Shown here: piece by piece, positions 36,245-46,923 of the stretch | How positions within the stretch are numbered: position 1 is the stretch's first letter | Layout of the letters: every line of letters starts with the position of its first letter | Source: Chitinophagaceae bacterium | Lineage (GTDB): Bacteria > Bacteroidota > Bacteroidia > Chitinophagales > Chitinophagaceae | Direction: 5' to 3' | Length of the DNA: 58,146 nucleotides | NCBI GenBank assembly: GCA_004028765.1 | Contig: SAIX01000130.1 | Location: 1 to 58,146 of the forward strand | The notes under the pieces: generated by a model | What the model saw: the letters and a program-made list of their open reading frames with translations, nothing else | The model's database searches: none | What the model was told of the DNA's origin: nothing | Made by a program: the position numbers and the translations under genes

Positions 36245-37387
36245 TTATTTCTTTTCAACAAATTTCCCGGTAAGCCATTTTCTCACAGGAATATCATACC
36301 ACTTCAAACCTGCATAGGCAATCAATATGGCCGAACCCAATACCAGTAAGCCCTGCATCCAGGCACCCTCCATCGGTATTTTATTATTCACCACCCAGGC
36401 AGAGAAGATATATACCAACGGGTAATGTATGATATAAACCGGGTAAGAAATATTTCCCAGAAACTTACAAAGCTTTTGTACAAAACTGTTTTTTATTTCT
36501 CCGCTGGCACCCATAAATACAATCAGCGGGAAAAGCAGTAGGATCGTAAGGGCTTCATATAATCCATTCTGCCAGGGTGCCTCTTTTGTACCGATGCGCG
36601 GAACGGATAAACTGACAACCAATAAAAGGCTGCACCAGAAAAAAGCATTGTTTAGTTTGCCCGGTTTGATGACCCGTGACAGCAATAAGCCAGCTAAAAA
36701 CGGGTACAACAATCTTGTAAAACCGATCTGTAATTGTTCTGCTGTGAGCGACCAGCCTCCGATGATATCACCCTGCGGTCTTGTTAAACCCATGTGCAAC
36801 AAAGCTGCGCCTGCCAGTATCACCAGAATACTGAGTACCACGTTAGAAACTTTGCGGAGAAACAATGCGTACAAAATATTGCCGATGTATTCAAAGAAAA
36901 GTGTCCAGGCCGGTCCGTCAAGGGGATGCATTTCCGCCCATCCGCGGATATCGAGCGATAAAGGGACCGGGATCAGTGTGTACCCGATCAGCATCACAAG
37001 GATCATTTTTCCCACGGAAGTGGCGTGTATGTTTGGAAATAAAACTGCTGAATCGCCAAAATAAAAACAGATGGCCCCGATCGTCATGCCTACAATGATC
37101 ATCGGATGTAAGCGTATCAGGCGGCGTTTGAAGAAACCGCTTACTGTCATTTTTTTCCATCGGTCATCATAGGCATAACCGATCACAAAACCGGAGAGCA
37201 GGAAAAAGAAATCCACTGCGAGATAACCGTGATTGATGATCATTTTTGAATAATTACCATTACAGAATATTTCGAAAAGGTGCATCAGTATCACCATGAC
37301 AGCGGCCACGCCGCGTAAACCGTCAAGGATTTCGTAATGGTTTTTTGAATCAGCGAAAACGCTGGCTGGGGATTGGGCAGATGGCAT
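36245..37387 (-). CDS. acyltransferase 3 family membrane protein
   Basis: 380 residues from MPSAQSPASVFADSKNHYEI (ATG 37387-37385; the open frame extends 33 codons upstream but the family begins near ILDGLRGVAAVMVILMHLFE). About ten membrane helices. Active-site His in LMHLFE and the FFLLSGFVIGYAYDDRW motif are typical. It transfers acyl groups to extracytoplasmic glycans or lipids; the acceptor is unknown. No polysaccharide genes adjoin it. Confidence 0.9.
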   Translation of the reverse strand: MPSAQSPASVFADSKNHYEILDGLRGVAAVMVILMHLFEIFCNGNYSKMIINHGYLAVDFFFLLSGFVIGYAYDDRWKKMTVSGFFKRRLIRLHPMIIVGMTIGAICFYFGDSAVLFPNIHATSVGKMILVMLIGYTLIPVPLSLDIRGWAEMHPLDGPAWTLFFEYIGNILYALFLRKVSNVVLSILVILAGAALLHMGLTRPQGDIIGGWSLTAEQLQIGFTRLLYPFLAGLLLSRVIKPGKLNNAFFWCSLLLVVSLSVPRIGTKEAPWQNGLYEALTILLLFPLIVFMGASGEIKNSFVQKLCKFLGNISYPVYIIHYPLVYIFSAWVVNNKIPMEGAWMQGLLVLGSAILIAYAGLKWYDIPVRKWLTGKFVEKK

Positions 37388-37562
37388 GCGGTAGGGTTCA
37401 AAACAGAAATTAGAATGATGAAAATAAAAAAAACCTGGCCAAGTAATAAAATATTTTCTGCAAGTTTCAATTTGCTTTTTGCCCAAAGAAAAGCCGGCTA
37501 GAAGCAGTAATATGAAGAGTAAAATATTTTCTCACAGAACTCCACTTTTGTCAAGAAAACTT

Positions 37563-39158
37563 TTATTGTTGCTTCTGATTCCATGTGGCTAATTTTTTCT
37601 TTGCGGCTTCATCACCTGCATCAGCAGCTTTCTGGAACCAATATTTTGCCTGTGAAAAATCAATAATAACCCCATGGCCCAATTCATAAAATTCCCCCAA
37701 AGTTTTCATGGCAGTTGTAGAGCCGCCATTGGCCGCTTTTTGATACCAATATTTAGCCTGAGAATAATCTTGCGGCACATCATTGCCAAATTCATATATC
37801 AGACCTAAATAAAAAAAGCAATATGTTTCTTCGGCAGCAGCACCTTTTTGGAACCAACGCATTGCTTCTTTATAACTTTGTGTTACACCATGTCCATCAT
37901 AGTATAATAAACCTAAATAGCGCATCGCCACTTTGTCACCGGCATTCTCCGCTTTTTGGTACCAGTATTTTGCCTGCAAATAATTTTTTATAACGCCATT
38001 TCCATTTTCATACATCTGCCCTAATAAGCACATCGCATTAGGGTCCAGGTCATTTTCGTTTAGGTTAGAATATATTGCGAATGCCTCGGAATAGTTCTTT
38101 TTGTAATATAGTGTGCTCGCTTCGGTGAGTTTTTGTTTAATATTTGTATTTATCACAGGTTTGCTCGGACTTATAGGAGTATATGGCGCTTCAATCACAA
38201 ATATTTCGCCTGTATTGCTGTAAATTTTCCCATAAATTTTATTGGCTTTCATATAAGTCTCGGCTGCTTCTTCTGTATTGAATTGCTGAGTGCTTTTGTT
38301 GGCATTGGCATCTACATAGTAATAATATTTCTTAAAAGGCTCTGCCGGTTTATCATTGGCCTTAGGTTTGAAATAAAAAGCTCTTGTTAAACTGCTGTTT
38401 TTAAAAGGAGTTTGTTTGTTCAGGGTTAAATCGTTTACATCACCTGCCACGTAGTTGAATATTTCATCTATCGATGCGCCTTCTTTAATAATTTCCTGTT
38501 TCAGGAAATGGGTGAATACCCCGTTTTTTAAATGATAGTTTTCGCCATCCTGTGCAGTAAAACCAGGAGAAGCGGCAAAAGCGATATAGGTACCCCTTGG
38601 TGCAGACATTTGTGAAAGCCCCCTGGTTTCACCACCCCGGCTCCAGCCGCGCTGAAAAGGGTTATCGCGGCAGGCATCGAGTATCAATAATTTCATGCCC
38701 ACCCTTTTTTCATCCATGTTATCCAGTACTTTGTTTACGTTGAGGGCATTGTATTTTACATCCGATTCTGAGTTGATAGAAACATCAACCGGTATCAAAT
38801 AATTTACCCCATTTACTTCCATGCCATGGCCGGCAAAATAAAAAACGGCCATATCGTTGTCCTGTATCGTACTGTACCAGTTGTTCAAATTGGTTTCAAG
38901 ATTGCGCAGATCATTATTGGTGAGCAGGGTTACTTCAAAGCCAAGCTGGGTAAGTACGGAAGCCATATCGTTGGCATCATTGAGGGTATTGTTCAGGTTT
39001 CTGCCGTCGCCATAATCTTTCATACCAATCACAACTGCTTTTCTTTTTTGGTTCGTGGGATTATCGGTGGGTGCTTTTACCAGCTTAAAGTTGCGCGATT
39101 GTGCAAACGAAACACCAACAAGAAATAAAAGAGAAATCAATAGAAACTGTTTTTTCAT
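37563..39158 (-). CDS. exported caspase-like (C14) protease with C-terminal Sel1 repeats
   Basis: 531 residues with signal peptide MKKQFLLISLLFLVGVSFAQ. Caspase p20-like domain about 38-270: KAVVIGMKDYGDGRNLNNTL, catalytic H111 in FYFAGHGMEV and C163 in LLILDACRDNPFQRG. A small linking domain follows (about 285-330, YYYYVDANANKSTQQFN) and then four to five Sel1-type repeats (about 350-525; e.g. YLGLLYYDGHGVTQSYKEAM). Bacterial caspase homologues cut after basic or acidic residues; the Sel1 units usually mediate protein contacts. The signal peptide puts it outside the cytoplasm. No operon partners; more AT-rich than its neighbours by eye. Confidence 0.92.
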   Translation of the reverse strand: MKKQFLLISLLFLVGVSFAQSRNFKLVKAPTDNPTNQKRKAVVIGMKDYGDGRNLNNTLNDANDMASVLTQLGFEVTLLTNNDLRNLETNLNNWYSTIQDNDMAVFYFAGHGMEVNGVNYLIPVDVSINSESDVKYNALNVNKVLDNMDEKRVGMKLLILDACRDNPFQRGWSRGGETRGLSQMSAPRGTYIAFAASPGFTAQDGENYHLKNGVFTHFLKQEIIKEGASIDEIFNYVAGDVNDLTLNKQTPFKNSSLTRAFYFKPKANDKPAEPFKKYYYYVDANANKSTQQFNTEEAAETYMKANKIYGKIYSNTGEIFVIEAPYTPISPSKPVINTNIKQKLTEASTLYYKKNYSEAFAIYSNLNENDLDPNAMCLLGQMYENGNGVIKNYLQAKYWYQKAENAGDKVAMRYLGLLYYDGHGVTQSYKEAMRWFQKGAAAEETYCFFYLGLIYEFGNDVPQDYSQAKYWYQKAANGGSTTAMKTLGEFYELGHGVIIDFSQAKYWFQKAADAGDEAAKKKLATWNQKQQ

Positions 39159-39388
39159 AAGCTGGGTTTTTAATAGCAGATGTTGATAAATTCTGAAAAC
39201 CTGTTAACAGTTAAAACTTTGTAATTGCCTTACAACCGCTCATTCATAAATATAAAATTCTTTGCTTACATTTCATAGCACCTATCGGCACAGTGAATAT
39301 CCAAATACCTGCAAATGCGTGCCCTGTTCATTTAATCTTTATATTCATACAGTTCTAACGTAACGGATCGCTTACCTGAAACCCTTTT
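39159..39388. other. divergent intergenic region
   Basis: 230 AT-rich bases between the caspase and symporter genes. It must hold both promoters, but no exact TAnnTTTG element was seen on either strand. No repeats. Confidence 0.3.
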
Positions 39389-41017
39389 ATGCATACCCTG
39401 CAAACGGCCGACTATATCGTATTCCTGGTTTATTTCATCACAATTGCTGTTTATGGTTATTCGGTTTACAGGCGCAAACAAAAAACTGCTGCAAGCACAA
39501 ACGATTTTTTCCTGGCGGAAGGGTCCCTTACCTGGTGGGCAATCGGCGCTTCACTGATCGCATCCAATATTTCCGCAGAACATTTTATCGGTATGTCGGG
39601 CTCAGGTTTTGCACTGGGTCTTGCCATTTCCACGTATGAATGGATGGCAGCGGCAACATTGGTGGTGGTGGCAGTATTCATTATCCCGGTGTACCTGCAA
39701 AACCGCATCTATACCATGCCCCAGTTTTTGTCAAAAAGGTTCAGCGATAAGGTAAGCACCCTTATGGCAGTGTTCTGGTTGCTGGTGTATGTTTTTGTAA
39801 ACCTCACTTCCATTATTTATCTCGGGGCGCTTGCCATCTCCGCTATTTCACCCGTAAGTTTTGAATGGGCCATTGCATTGTTGTCTCTCTTTTCAGTCAT
39901 TGTTACCGTAGGTGGGATGAAAGTGATAGGGTATACAGATGTGATACAGGTGGTGGTATTGATTGCAGGCGGACTGGTAACCACTTATCTTGCGATCTCT
40001 TTATTGTCCACCCATTTCGGGCATGACGGAAATATCTGGGATGGATTGGTGGAACTGAAAAAACAGGCGCCTTCTCACTTTCATATGATCTTTTCAAAAG
40101 GGCATAAATATTACCCTGAATTGCCTGGTCTTTCGGTTCTGATCGGCGGCATGCTGGTGAACAACCTTGCTTACTGGGGTTGTAACCAGTATATCGTGCA
40201 GCGCGCACTGGGTGCCGATCTGCCAACGGCTAGAAAAGGAATCCTGTTTGCCGCTTTTCTTAAATTACTGATACCTGTTATCGCCGTGTTGCCCGGCATC
40301 GCCATGTTTGTACTGCACCAGAACGGGCTTTTTCAAAACGAAATGAGGGACAATGGTATCCTCAAACCTGATCATGCGTATCCTACCCTGATGAATTTGT
40401 TACCTGCAGGATTGAAAGGCGTGGCTTTTGCGGCACTTACAGCGGCCATCGTTGCATCGCTCGCGGGCAAAGCCAACAGCATCTCAACGATCTTCTCGCT
40501 GGACATCTACCGGAAATACATTGATCCAATAGCATCCGAAAAAAAACTGATCCGGGTAGGGAGATGGGCCGTTGTATTTTCCATGATGATTGCAGCCATT
40601 GTTACACCTGCCCTGCGTTCGCTGGACCAGGCATACCAGTTTATCCAGGAATATGTAGGCTTTATTTCGCCGGGAGTACTCGCCATTTTCCTGCTCGGCT
40701 TTTTCTGGAAAAAAACAACGGCGGGTGCGGCACTGGCCGGGGCAATTGTTACAATTCCCATTTCTACCATACTAAAATTTTTACCGGTCTGGACGCATGG
40801 TGCATTCCCGGATTACCCCTTCCTCGACAGGATGAGTATTACTTTTCTTTCAGTGGCATCGATCATGGTACTGATAAGCATACTTTATCCCCGGCCCATT
40901 GGCGATCAGCATAAAATAGAAGTGGACACCAGGCTGTTCAGGGTAACCCCCGGCTTTGCCATCGGATCGGTTATTATTATGGGTATACTGGCCGCATTAT
41001 ATACTGTATTCTGGTAA
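39389..41017 (+). CDS. sodium:solute symporter (SSS family)
   Basis: 542 residues, 13-14 membrane helices. Family features are NDFFLAEGSLTWWAIGASLI, ASNISAEHFIGMSGSGFALG, WGCNQYIVQRALGADLPTAR (GWxQ/CNQY-type region of sugar symporters) and ALTAAIVASLAGKANSISTIF. The closest feel is SGLT/galactose-type transporters, so a sugar or inositol substrate is likely, driven by Na+. Single gene, divergent from the caspase. Confidence 0.9.
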   Translation: MHTLQTADYIVFLVYFITIAVYGYSVYRRKQKTAASTNDFFLAEGSLTWWAIGASLIASNISAEHFIGMSGSGFALGLAISTYEWMAAATLVVVAVFIIPVYLQNRIYTMPQFLSKRFSDKVSTLMAVFWLLVYVFVNLTSIIYLGALAISAISPVSFEWAIALLSLFSVIVTVGGMKVIGYTDVIQVVVLIAGGLVTTYLAISLLSTHFGHDGNIWDGLVELKKQAPSHFHMIFSKGHKYYPELPGLSVLIGGMLVNNLAYWGCNQYIVQRALGADLPTARKGILFAAFLKLLIPVIAVLPGIAMFVLHQNGLFQNEMRDNGILKPDHAYPTLMNLLPAGLKGVAFAALTAAIVASLAGKANSISTIFSLDIYRKYIDPIASEKKLIRVGRWAVVFSMMIAAIVTPALRSLDQAYQFIQEYVGFISPGVLAIFLLGFFWKKTTAGAALAGAIVTIPISTILKFLPVWTHGAFPDYPFLDRMSITFLSVASIMVLISILYPRPIGDQHKIEVDTRLFRVTPGFAIGSVIIMGILAALYTVFW

Positions 41018-41171
41018 ACCAAAACAGGAATTGTTTGTTACGTTCAAAAAAAGAAAGGAAGGCCCCGTTTTCCCACTTTTCTTTCTTCAGATTTTACCTT
41101 TAACTTACAGGTGGTTTTTGGTCGAACCCGTTCCGGGATAATGAACCAGTAACCCCGCTAAAAAAGTTATT

Positions 41172-41627
41172 ATGATCACCCTTACCGTAAATGGAAAAAA
41201 TTACCAGGTTGATGCCAGTCCCGATATGCCCCTGCTTTGGGCCATCCGCGATATGGTAGGTTTAACCGGTACCAAGTTTGGTTGTGGTATGGCACAATGT
41301 GGTGCCTGTACCGTACACATGGATGGAACGCCCGTTCGCTCCTGCAGTATCCCGGTTTCGGTGGCTGCCGGAAAAAAAATCACAACCATTGAAGGCATCA
41401 GTGACAAATATGCCAAAGCCATACAGGATGCCTGGGTGGAACTGCAGGTGCCGCAATGTGGTTATTGCCAGTCGGGCCAGATCATGAGCGCCACCGCTTT
41501 ACTCAAATCAAAACCCAAACCTACCGATGCGGATATCGATGCGTTTATGCAGGGCAATCTTTGCCGTTGCGGAACCTATCAGCGTATCCGGAGTGCCATT
41601 CACCGCGCAGCGGAACTTGTTAAATAA
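41172..41627 (+). CDS. [2Fe-2S] subunit of a molybdenum hydroxylase (IorA/CoxS type)
   Basis: 151 residues. Two [2Fe-2S] clusters: C38, C43, C46, C58 (plant ferredoxin-type, [17 protein letters not shown]) and C96, C99, C131, C133 ([15 protein letters not shown]). It relays electrons from molybdopterin to the cytochrome. No signal peptide, so it would be carried out with the Tat-borne large subunit. The gap to the next gene is 17 bases. First gene of the molybdenum island; the leader 41018-41171 shows no recognisable Moco riboswitch. Confidence 0.95.
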   Translation: MITLTVNGKNYQVDASPDMPLLWAIRDMVGLTGTKFGCGMAQCGACTVHMDGTPVRSCSIPVSVAAGKKITTIEGISDKYAKAIQDAWVELQVPQCGYCQSGQIMSATALLKSKPKPTDADIDAFMQGNLCRCGTYQRIRSAIHRAAELVK

Positions 41628-41644
41628 TTTCAACCAACCTGAAT

Positions 41645-43813
41645 ATGAAAAATCCTACACCCACCTCTCTTGACCGCAGGAATTTTCTCCGCATAACGGG
41701 TATTACCGGTGCCGGACTGGTACTCGGTTTATCTGCCACTGGCAGCGGAACAGAAACGGTTGAAAATATTTCAGCCGCTTCCGAATCCTTCGATATCACT
41801 GCGTTTATCCAGATCGAAAAAAATGGGCATATCACCCTCTTCAATCCCAAACCCGAAATGGGACAGGGTACGTTTCAGTCGATCCCTGCATTGATCGCGG
41901 AAGAACTCGAAGTATCGCTTGATAAAGTAACCATTCAGCAAACCGGTGGAGAAAAGAAATTCGGCGGTGGCCAGTCTGCCGGCGGTAGCTCATCCGTGCG
42001 CGGCAGTTACCAGAACCTGCGTAAAGTGGGTGCTTCTGCCAGGGAAATGCTGATCAGTGCTGCAGCCGCTCAATGGAATGTTCCGGTCAGCGAATGCTAC
42101 GCATCTGAAGCGAAAGTGTTTCATAAGCCCAGCGGAAAAAATATGGGTTATGGCGAACTCGCAGAAGCTGCATCAAAACTGGAAGTTCCGAAATCACCTG
42201 TTTTAAAAGATCCCAAAGATTTTAAAATACTCGGTAAAAAATATCCCAGGCCCGATGTGCCATTAAAAGTAAACGGTACGGCGAAATTTGGTATCGATGC
42301 TTCCGTTCCGGGAATGGTATATGCATCTATTGAACGTTGCCCGGTGTTTGGCGCGAAGTTGATAAGCTTTGATGATGCCGCCGCGAAAAAAGTGAAAGGT
42401 GTGATCGCTGTGGAAACCTGTGAACGGAATATCAGCGGACAAAAATCAGAAGGAATTGCCGTGATCGCTGAAACCTACTGGGCGGCAGTGCAGGGAAGAA
42501 AAGCATTATCTGTAAAATGGGATTACCAGGGATATGAAAATTTTAACTCTAAGGATTATGCACAGCAATTGCGCGATGCGGCGAAACAGGAAGGTGCCGT
42601 ACAGCACAAGCAAGGTGATTTCGACAAGGTTTTTGCAGAAGCACCGGTTAAATTAGAAGCGTTCTATGAAACACCGGTGGTATCGCATTCTGCCATCGAA
42701 CCCATGAACTGCCTGGCGCACTGGCAGGAAGGTGACAGGCTGGAAATATGGACTTCCACACAGGTACCCGGAAGAATCATGGCTGATCTGCCAAAGATGT
42801 TTGGTTTGAAAGAAGAGAATGTGAAGATCCATACCATGTTCAATGGGGGCGGTTTTGGAAGAAGACTGTATCCGGATTATGTATATGAAACGATACAACT
42901 GGCGAAAAAAATCGGCAAACCGGTGAAAGCATTGTGGACAAGAGAAGATGATACCCGTATGGGGCCCTTCCGTCCGATGACCTTCTCTGCTTTCAAAGGA
43001 GCATTGGATGCGGATGGCAAGGCAATTGCATTTCAGCACAAGGTGATCTCACCCACACTTGATGGCAGAAAGGACTACGATAAATCAAAAGCTGATGGCA
43101 CCATGACGGAAGGCATCAGCGAACAGAAATACGAGATCGAACACATGAAGAACCTGTATGTGCACCATTACCTGCATGTGCCGGTTGCCGCATGGCGTGC
43201 GGTTACGAGCACTACACTCGCTTTTGCACATGAATGTTTTATCGACGAAATGGCAGTAAAAGCGAAAAAAGATCCGCTGGCATTTCGCATGGCAATGCTT
43301 ACCAAAGATTCGGATACCAAAACACTTATCCAGAAATTGAAAGAAGTGTCGCATTGGGATAAACCATTACCTGCAGGATGGGGCAGAGGTATTGCACAGT
43401 ATGAATTTTTTGCCGGACTTGGTGGATATGTGGTGGAAGTTTCCAAAAAAGGAACCGGTGTGAAGATCGAAAAAGTATATGCCGTGATAGATCTTGGTAC
43501 CGTGGTAAATCCGGATACTGTGGAAGCACAGGTACAGGGCGCTGCTGTAATGGCATTGACGGCTGCTGTAAAAAATGGAATCACTTTTGAAAAAGGACAG
43601 ACCGTACAAAGCAATTATCATAACAACCCACTGATCCGCATCAATGAAATGCCCAAAGTGGAAGTGCATATCCTGGCAAACGGCGGGCCGCGCATCAAAG
43701 GGGTGGGCGAACCGGGATTGCCTGCTTTTGCACCGGCGCTTTGCAATGCCATTTTTGCTGCAACGGGCAAACGCATCCGTAAACTGCCGTTCGATATCAA
43801 CAATATTGCTTAG
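41645..43813 (+). CDS. Tat-exported molybdopterin-binding oxidoreductase subunit (IorB type)
   Basis: 722 residues, xanthine-oxidase family. The N-terminus carries [15 protein letters not shown], a twin-arginine signal. Molybdenum-cofactor binding loops include [51 protein letters not shown] and [13 protein letters not shown]. Catalytic E689 lies in [17 protein letters not shown]. Substrates of the family are N-heterocycles and aldehydes; which one cannot be read. With the cytochrome c downstream, electrons would go to the respiratory chain, not to NAD or oxygen. Confidence 0.93.
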   Translation: MKNPTPTSLDRRNFLRITGITGAGLVLGLSATGSGTETVENISAASESFDITAFIQIEKNGHITLFNPKPEMGQGTFQSIPALIAEELEVSLDKVTIQQTGGEKKFGGGQSAGGSSSVRGSYQNLRKVGASAREMLISAAAAQWNVPVSECYASEAKVFHKPSGKNMGYGELAEAASKLEVPKSPVLKDPKDFKILGKKYPRPDVPLKVNGTAKFGIDASVPGMVYASIERCPVFGAKLISFDDAAAKKVKGVIAVETCERNISGQKSEGIAVIAETYWAAVQGRKALSVKWDYQGYENFNSKDYAQQLRDAAKQEGAVQHKQGDFDKVFAEAPVKLEAFYETPVVSHSAIEPMNCLAHWQEGDRLEIWTSTQVPGRIMADLPKMFGLKEENVKIHTMFNGGGFGRRLYPDYVYETIQLAKKIGKPVKALWTREDDTRMGPFRPMTFSAFKGALDADGKAIAFQHKVISPTLDGRKDYDKSKADGTMTEGISEQKYEIEHMKNLYVHHYLHVPVAAWRAVTSTTLAFAHECFIDEMAVKAKKDPLAFRMAMLTKDSDTKTLIQKLKEVSHWDKPLPAGWGRGIAQYEFFAGLGGYVVEVSKKGTGVKIEKVYAVIDLGTVVNPDTVEAQVQGAAVMALTAAVKNGITFEKGQTVQSNYHNNPLIRINEMPKVEVHILANGGPRIKGVGEPGLPAFAPALCNAIFAATGKRIRKLPFDINNIA

Positions 43814-43832
43814 AACTAATGTTCCTGAGAAT

Positions 43833-44243
43833 ATGAAAACAAAACACCGCGTACTCGCTGGTATTGTCATTGTGTTTATCACTGCGAATGCCTTTGTACA
43901 GGGTTTCTCACTCACGAAAAGTATTGAAAGGGGAAAAGAGGCCTATACCACCAGTTGCCAGAACTGTCACATGGCTGATGGAAAAGGTACTGCGGGTGTA
44001 TTTCCGCCGCTGGCAAAAACGGATTTTATGAAGAAGCCGGCGAAAGCATGGATCGATAATGTACTGAAAGGGCAAACCGGAGAAACCACTGTAAACGGTG
44101 CGAAGTACAATGCAGTGATGCCTGCACAGAATTACCTTTCCGATGACCAGATCGCAGATATCCTGAATTATGTAAGGAACAGCTGGGGCAATAAAGCAAC
44201 GGCAGCCATTACACCTGCACAGGTGGCGAAGGCAAGACAATGA
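43833..44243 (+). CDS. c-type cytochrome, electron acceptor of the molybdenum enzyme
   Basis: 136 residues from MKTKHRVLAGIVIVFITANA, a signal peptide or anchor. One haem motif CQNCH (C42, C45, H46). A candidate axial Met lies in NAVMPAQNYLSDDQIADILN, followed by YVRNSWG. Class I cytochrome. The open frame extends far upstream into the preceding gene but in a different frame. 19 bases separate it from the oxidoreductase. Confidence 0.93.
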   Translation: MKTKHRVLAGIVIVFITANAFVQGFSLTKSIERGKEAYTTSCQNCHMADGKGTAGVFPPLAKTDFMKKPAKAWIDNVLKGQTGETTVNGAKYNAVMPAQNYLSDDQIADILNYVRNSWGNKATAAITPAQVAKARQ

Positions 44244-44250
44244 TTTTTGC

Positions 44251-45345
44251 ATGAAAGAGATCCATGATATTATTGTGGCGTATGATGCAGCAAAAAAAAC
44301 AGGTATTCGTTCTGCGCTGGCAACGGTTGTGGATGTACAGGGTTCTTCCTATCGGCGGCCCGGGGCAAGAATGCTTGTAACAGAAGATGGCAAACTCACC
44401 GGAGCCATTAGTGGAGGCTGTCTCGAAGGCGATGCACTCAGAAAAGCCGTTCTCGCCATCACGCAGGAAAAGAAAAAACTGGTGGTGTATGATACCACCG
44501 ATGAGGATGATGCAAAATTGGGTATCCAGTTGGGTTGTAACGGGATCGTTTCCATTTTATTTGAACCATTGGACATTCTGGACCCATTGAATCCTGTTGA
44601 AATCCTGCGAAAAACAACGATGCTTCGCGAGGCATCAGTCGTACTTACTTTTTTTTCAAAGAACAATACCATCCATTCCGGCACGATGTTACAAGAGCAG
44701 GCCGTGGATAGATCTGTCACAGATATCCATTCGATCGTTCAGAAGGTTTTTGAAAATAAAAGATCCATGCATTGTGAGGTGGAATGTAAGGAGGATGTTC
44801 AACATTGTTTTGCAGAATACCTTGAAGTTCCTGTTTCGTTCATCATTGCCGGTGCTGGGAATGATGCCATGCCGCTGGTAACAATGGCAAAACAACTCGG
44901 CTGGCAGGTAACGATGGTGGATGGAAGACCAACGCATGCAAATCTGCAACGTTTTCCACAGGCAGATACCATAGTAACTGGCAAACCTGAACAGGTGATA
45001 CCTTCCCTTTTGATAGATGAGCGAACAGCTATTGTACTGATGACGCATAATTACAATTACGATCTCTCCATGCTTTGCGGCCTTCAGGGCAAATCATTTG
45101 CCTATCTTGGTTTGCTGGGCCCCGCTGCAAAAAGAGAAAGATTATTAACGGAGGCTGCTCAGAAGGGGATCTTTTTTTCAGACGAAGAAACTGAAAGGAT
45201 CTATGGCCCTACCGGTTTACAGATTGGCGCTGAAACATCCGAACAGATCGCTGTATCTATCATTGCCGAGATCATGTCGGTGATCAATCATTGTGAGCCT
45301 GTACATCTTCGCAGCAAATTAAAACCGATTCACAGCAACAACTGA
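44251..45345 (+). CDS. XdhC/CoxI-family molybdenum-cofactor insertion protein
   Basis: 364 residues. XdhC-type N-domain (LATVVDVQGSSYRRPGARML, ISGGCLEGDALRKAVL, LGIQLGCNGIVSILFEP) and a C-terminal NAD-binding-like domain (VSFIIAGAGNDAMPLVTMAK). Such proteins hold and sulfurate the Mo cofactor and load it into xanthine-dehydrogenase-type enzymes. It starts seven bases after the cytochrome gene and shares one base with mocA, so it is clearly in the same unit. Confidence 0.92.
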   Translation: MKEIHDIIVAYDAAKKTGIRSALATVVDVQGSSYRRPGARMLVTEDGKLTGAISGGCLEGDALRKAVLAITQEKKKLVVYDTTDEDDAKLGIQLGCNGIVSILFEPLDILDPLNPVEILRKTTMLREASVVLTFFSKNNTIHSGTMLQEQAVDRSVTDIHSIVQKVFENKRSMHCEVECKEDVQHCFAEYLEVPVSFIIAGAGNDAMPLVTMAKQLGWQVTMVDGRPTHANLQRFPQADTIVTGKPEQVIPSLLIDERTAIVLMTHNYNYDLSMLCGLQGKSFAYLGLLGPAAKRERLLTEAAQKGIFFSDEETERIYGPTGLQIGAETSEQIAVSIIAEIMSVINHCEPVHLRSKLKPIHSNN

Positions 45346-45947
45346 TGGATACAGCTGTGATCATACTGGCAGGTGGTGCGGCGCTCAGGATGCAGCAACC
45401 CAAAATGCTGCTTCCATTCGGCGATAAGCGGCTGCTCGATATTTTATTGGACGAAACCTGGAAACTGCCTTCTTCGGTTACCTATCTTGTAACAGGCTGT
45501 CACCACCAGCTCATTGAAGAACAGATTGCCGGGAACGTAAAACTGGTGTACAATGCGCAATGGCCCGATGGCATGGCATCTTCCATCAAAAAAGGCCTCG
45601 AAACGGTATTGCTTCAGCAACCGGAAGCGAAATACCTCATCATCGCAGTAAGCGACCAGCCCTTTCTGAACGTAACACTGCTACAGCAACTGATCAGTGA
45701 GCAAAAAGCTACCGGTAAAGGTATCGTGGCCGCTGTATACAATGATACCAAAGGGACACCGGTATTGTTCACTGAAAAATATTTTGACATATTACCCGGG
45801 CTTACCGGGGATATGGGTGCAAAAACCATTTTAAAAGCATTTTCGGATGATGTTGCAACCGTGCCTTTCCCGGAAGGCGCGATGGATATTGATACCCCGG
45901 AAGACTATCAAACCGTTTTGTCTGCTTACCTTGCCAGTAAATGCTGA
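45345..45947 (+). CDS. mocA: molybdenum-cofactor nucleotidyltransferase (MocA type)
   Basis: 200 residues, GT-A-like fold. IILAGGAALRMQQPKMLLPF is the nucleotide-binding N-terminus (G-G-xx-x-R-M) and AVSDQPFLNVTLLQQL the metal region. Related MocA enzymes cytidylylate Mo-molybdopterin to MCD, the form used by xanthine-oxidase-family enzymes. This fits the adjacent IorAB-type enzyme. Overlaps moaA by seven bases. Confidence 0.9.
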   Translation: MDTAVIILAGGAALRMQQPKMLLPFGDKRLLDILLDETWKLPSSVTYLVTGCHHQLIEEQIAGNVKLVYNAQWPDGMASSIKKGLETVLLQQPEAKYLIIAVSDQPFLNVTLLQQLISEQKATGKGIVAAVYNDTKGTPVLFTEKYFDILPGLTGDMGAKTILKAFSDDVATVPFPEGAMDIDTPEDYQTVLSAYLASKC

Positions 45948-46921
45948 TAGATAAATACGATAGGGTCCACGATTACCTCCGCATATCGCTTACTGATCAT
46001 TGCAATCTCCGTTGTTTTTATTGTATGCCGGAAGAGGATTATTCTTTTCTTCCCAACCAGCAGCTGATGCAGGCAGATGAGATCATAGAACTGGCAAAAA
46101 TTTTTGTAGAACTCGGTGTAAAAAAAATCCGCTTAACAGGTGGCGAACCGCTTGTTCGGAAAGAAGCGGCATTTATCATGGACGAGCTTGGTAAACTGGG
46201 TGTGGAACTTACGATCACTACCAATGGAATAAGGGTTCACCGGTTTATTGAAAATTTTAAACAGGCAGGCATCCGTTCTGTGAACATCAGTCTCGATACC
46301 CTGCAACCCGAAAAATTCCTGCTGCTCACCCGGCGCGACCATTTTAAAAATGTGTATGATAATATACAATTGCTGCTGCAGGATCATTTCCGCGTAAAAG
46401 TGAATGTGGTGGTGGTAAAGGGTGTGAATGATTCGGAAATCATTGATTTTATTGAATGGACACGGGAAGCGCCTGTACATATCCGCTTTATCGAATTCAT
46501 GCCCTTTGATGGTAACCGCTGGAACAGTGACAAACTGGTAACCTGGCAGCAGATGCTTTCTGTGATCAGCGAACGATACCCCATAATGCCTCTCGAAAAC
46601 CAGCCGCATGATACCTGTAAAAAATACGAGGTGCCCGGGCATGCCGGCAGCTTCGCGGTGATCAGTACCATGAGTGCACCTTTCTGCAGCGGCTGTAACC
46701 GGATTCGTTTAACCGCAGATGGAAAGATCAAGAACTGTCTCTTTTCCGAAAATGAAACCGATCTGCTCAGGCTTTTCAGGCAAGGCGCAGATATCAAAGA
46801 AATCATTCAGCGGTCCATCATGGAAAAACACAAAGAACTGGGCGGACAATTCTCAAACGATTTTCAGCACCTCGATGCCAACCATATTCATAACCGCAGC
46901 ATGATCGCCATTGGCGGATAA
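45941..46921 (+). CDS. moaA: GTP 3',8-cyclase MoaA
   Basis: 326 residues, radical-SAM. The N-terminal cluster CNLRCFYC (C21, C25, C28) binds SAM; the second, GTP-binding cluster uses C249, C252 and C266 (CSGCNRIRLTADGKIKNC). The protein ends in GG (MIAIGG), which in E. coli MoaA is needed for the reaction with MoaC. First step from GTP to cyclic pyranopterin. It starts inside the end of mocA. Confidence 0.97.
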   Translation: MLIDKYDRVHDYLRISLTDHCNLRCFYCMPEEDYSFLPNQQLMQADEIIELAKIFVELGVKKIRLTGGEPLVRKEAAFIMDELGKLGVELTITTNGIRVHRFIENFKQAGIRSVNISLDTLQPEKFLLLTRRDHFKNVYDNIQLLLQDHFRVKVNVVVVKGVNDSEIIDFIEWTREAPVHIRFIEFMPFDGNRWNSDKLVTWQQMLSVISERYPIMPLENQPHDTCKKYEVPGHAGSFAVISTMSAPFCSGCNRIRLTADGKIKNCLFSENETDLLRLFRQGADIKEIIQRSIMEKHKELGGQFSNDFQHLDANHIHNRSMIAIGG

Positions 46922-46923
46922 AT

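Noticed and set aside
41018..41171. Moco riboswitch ahead of the molybdenum island
   Set aside because: Only a small CCCG-TTC-CGGG hairpin and an imperfect AAGAAAG/CTTTCTT stem are visible; conserved Moco-motif features are missing.
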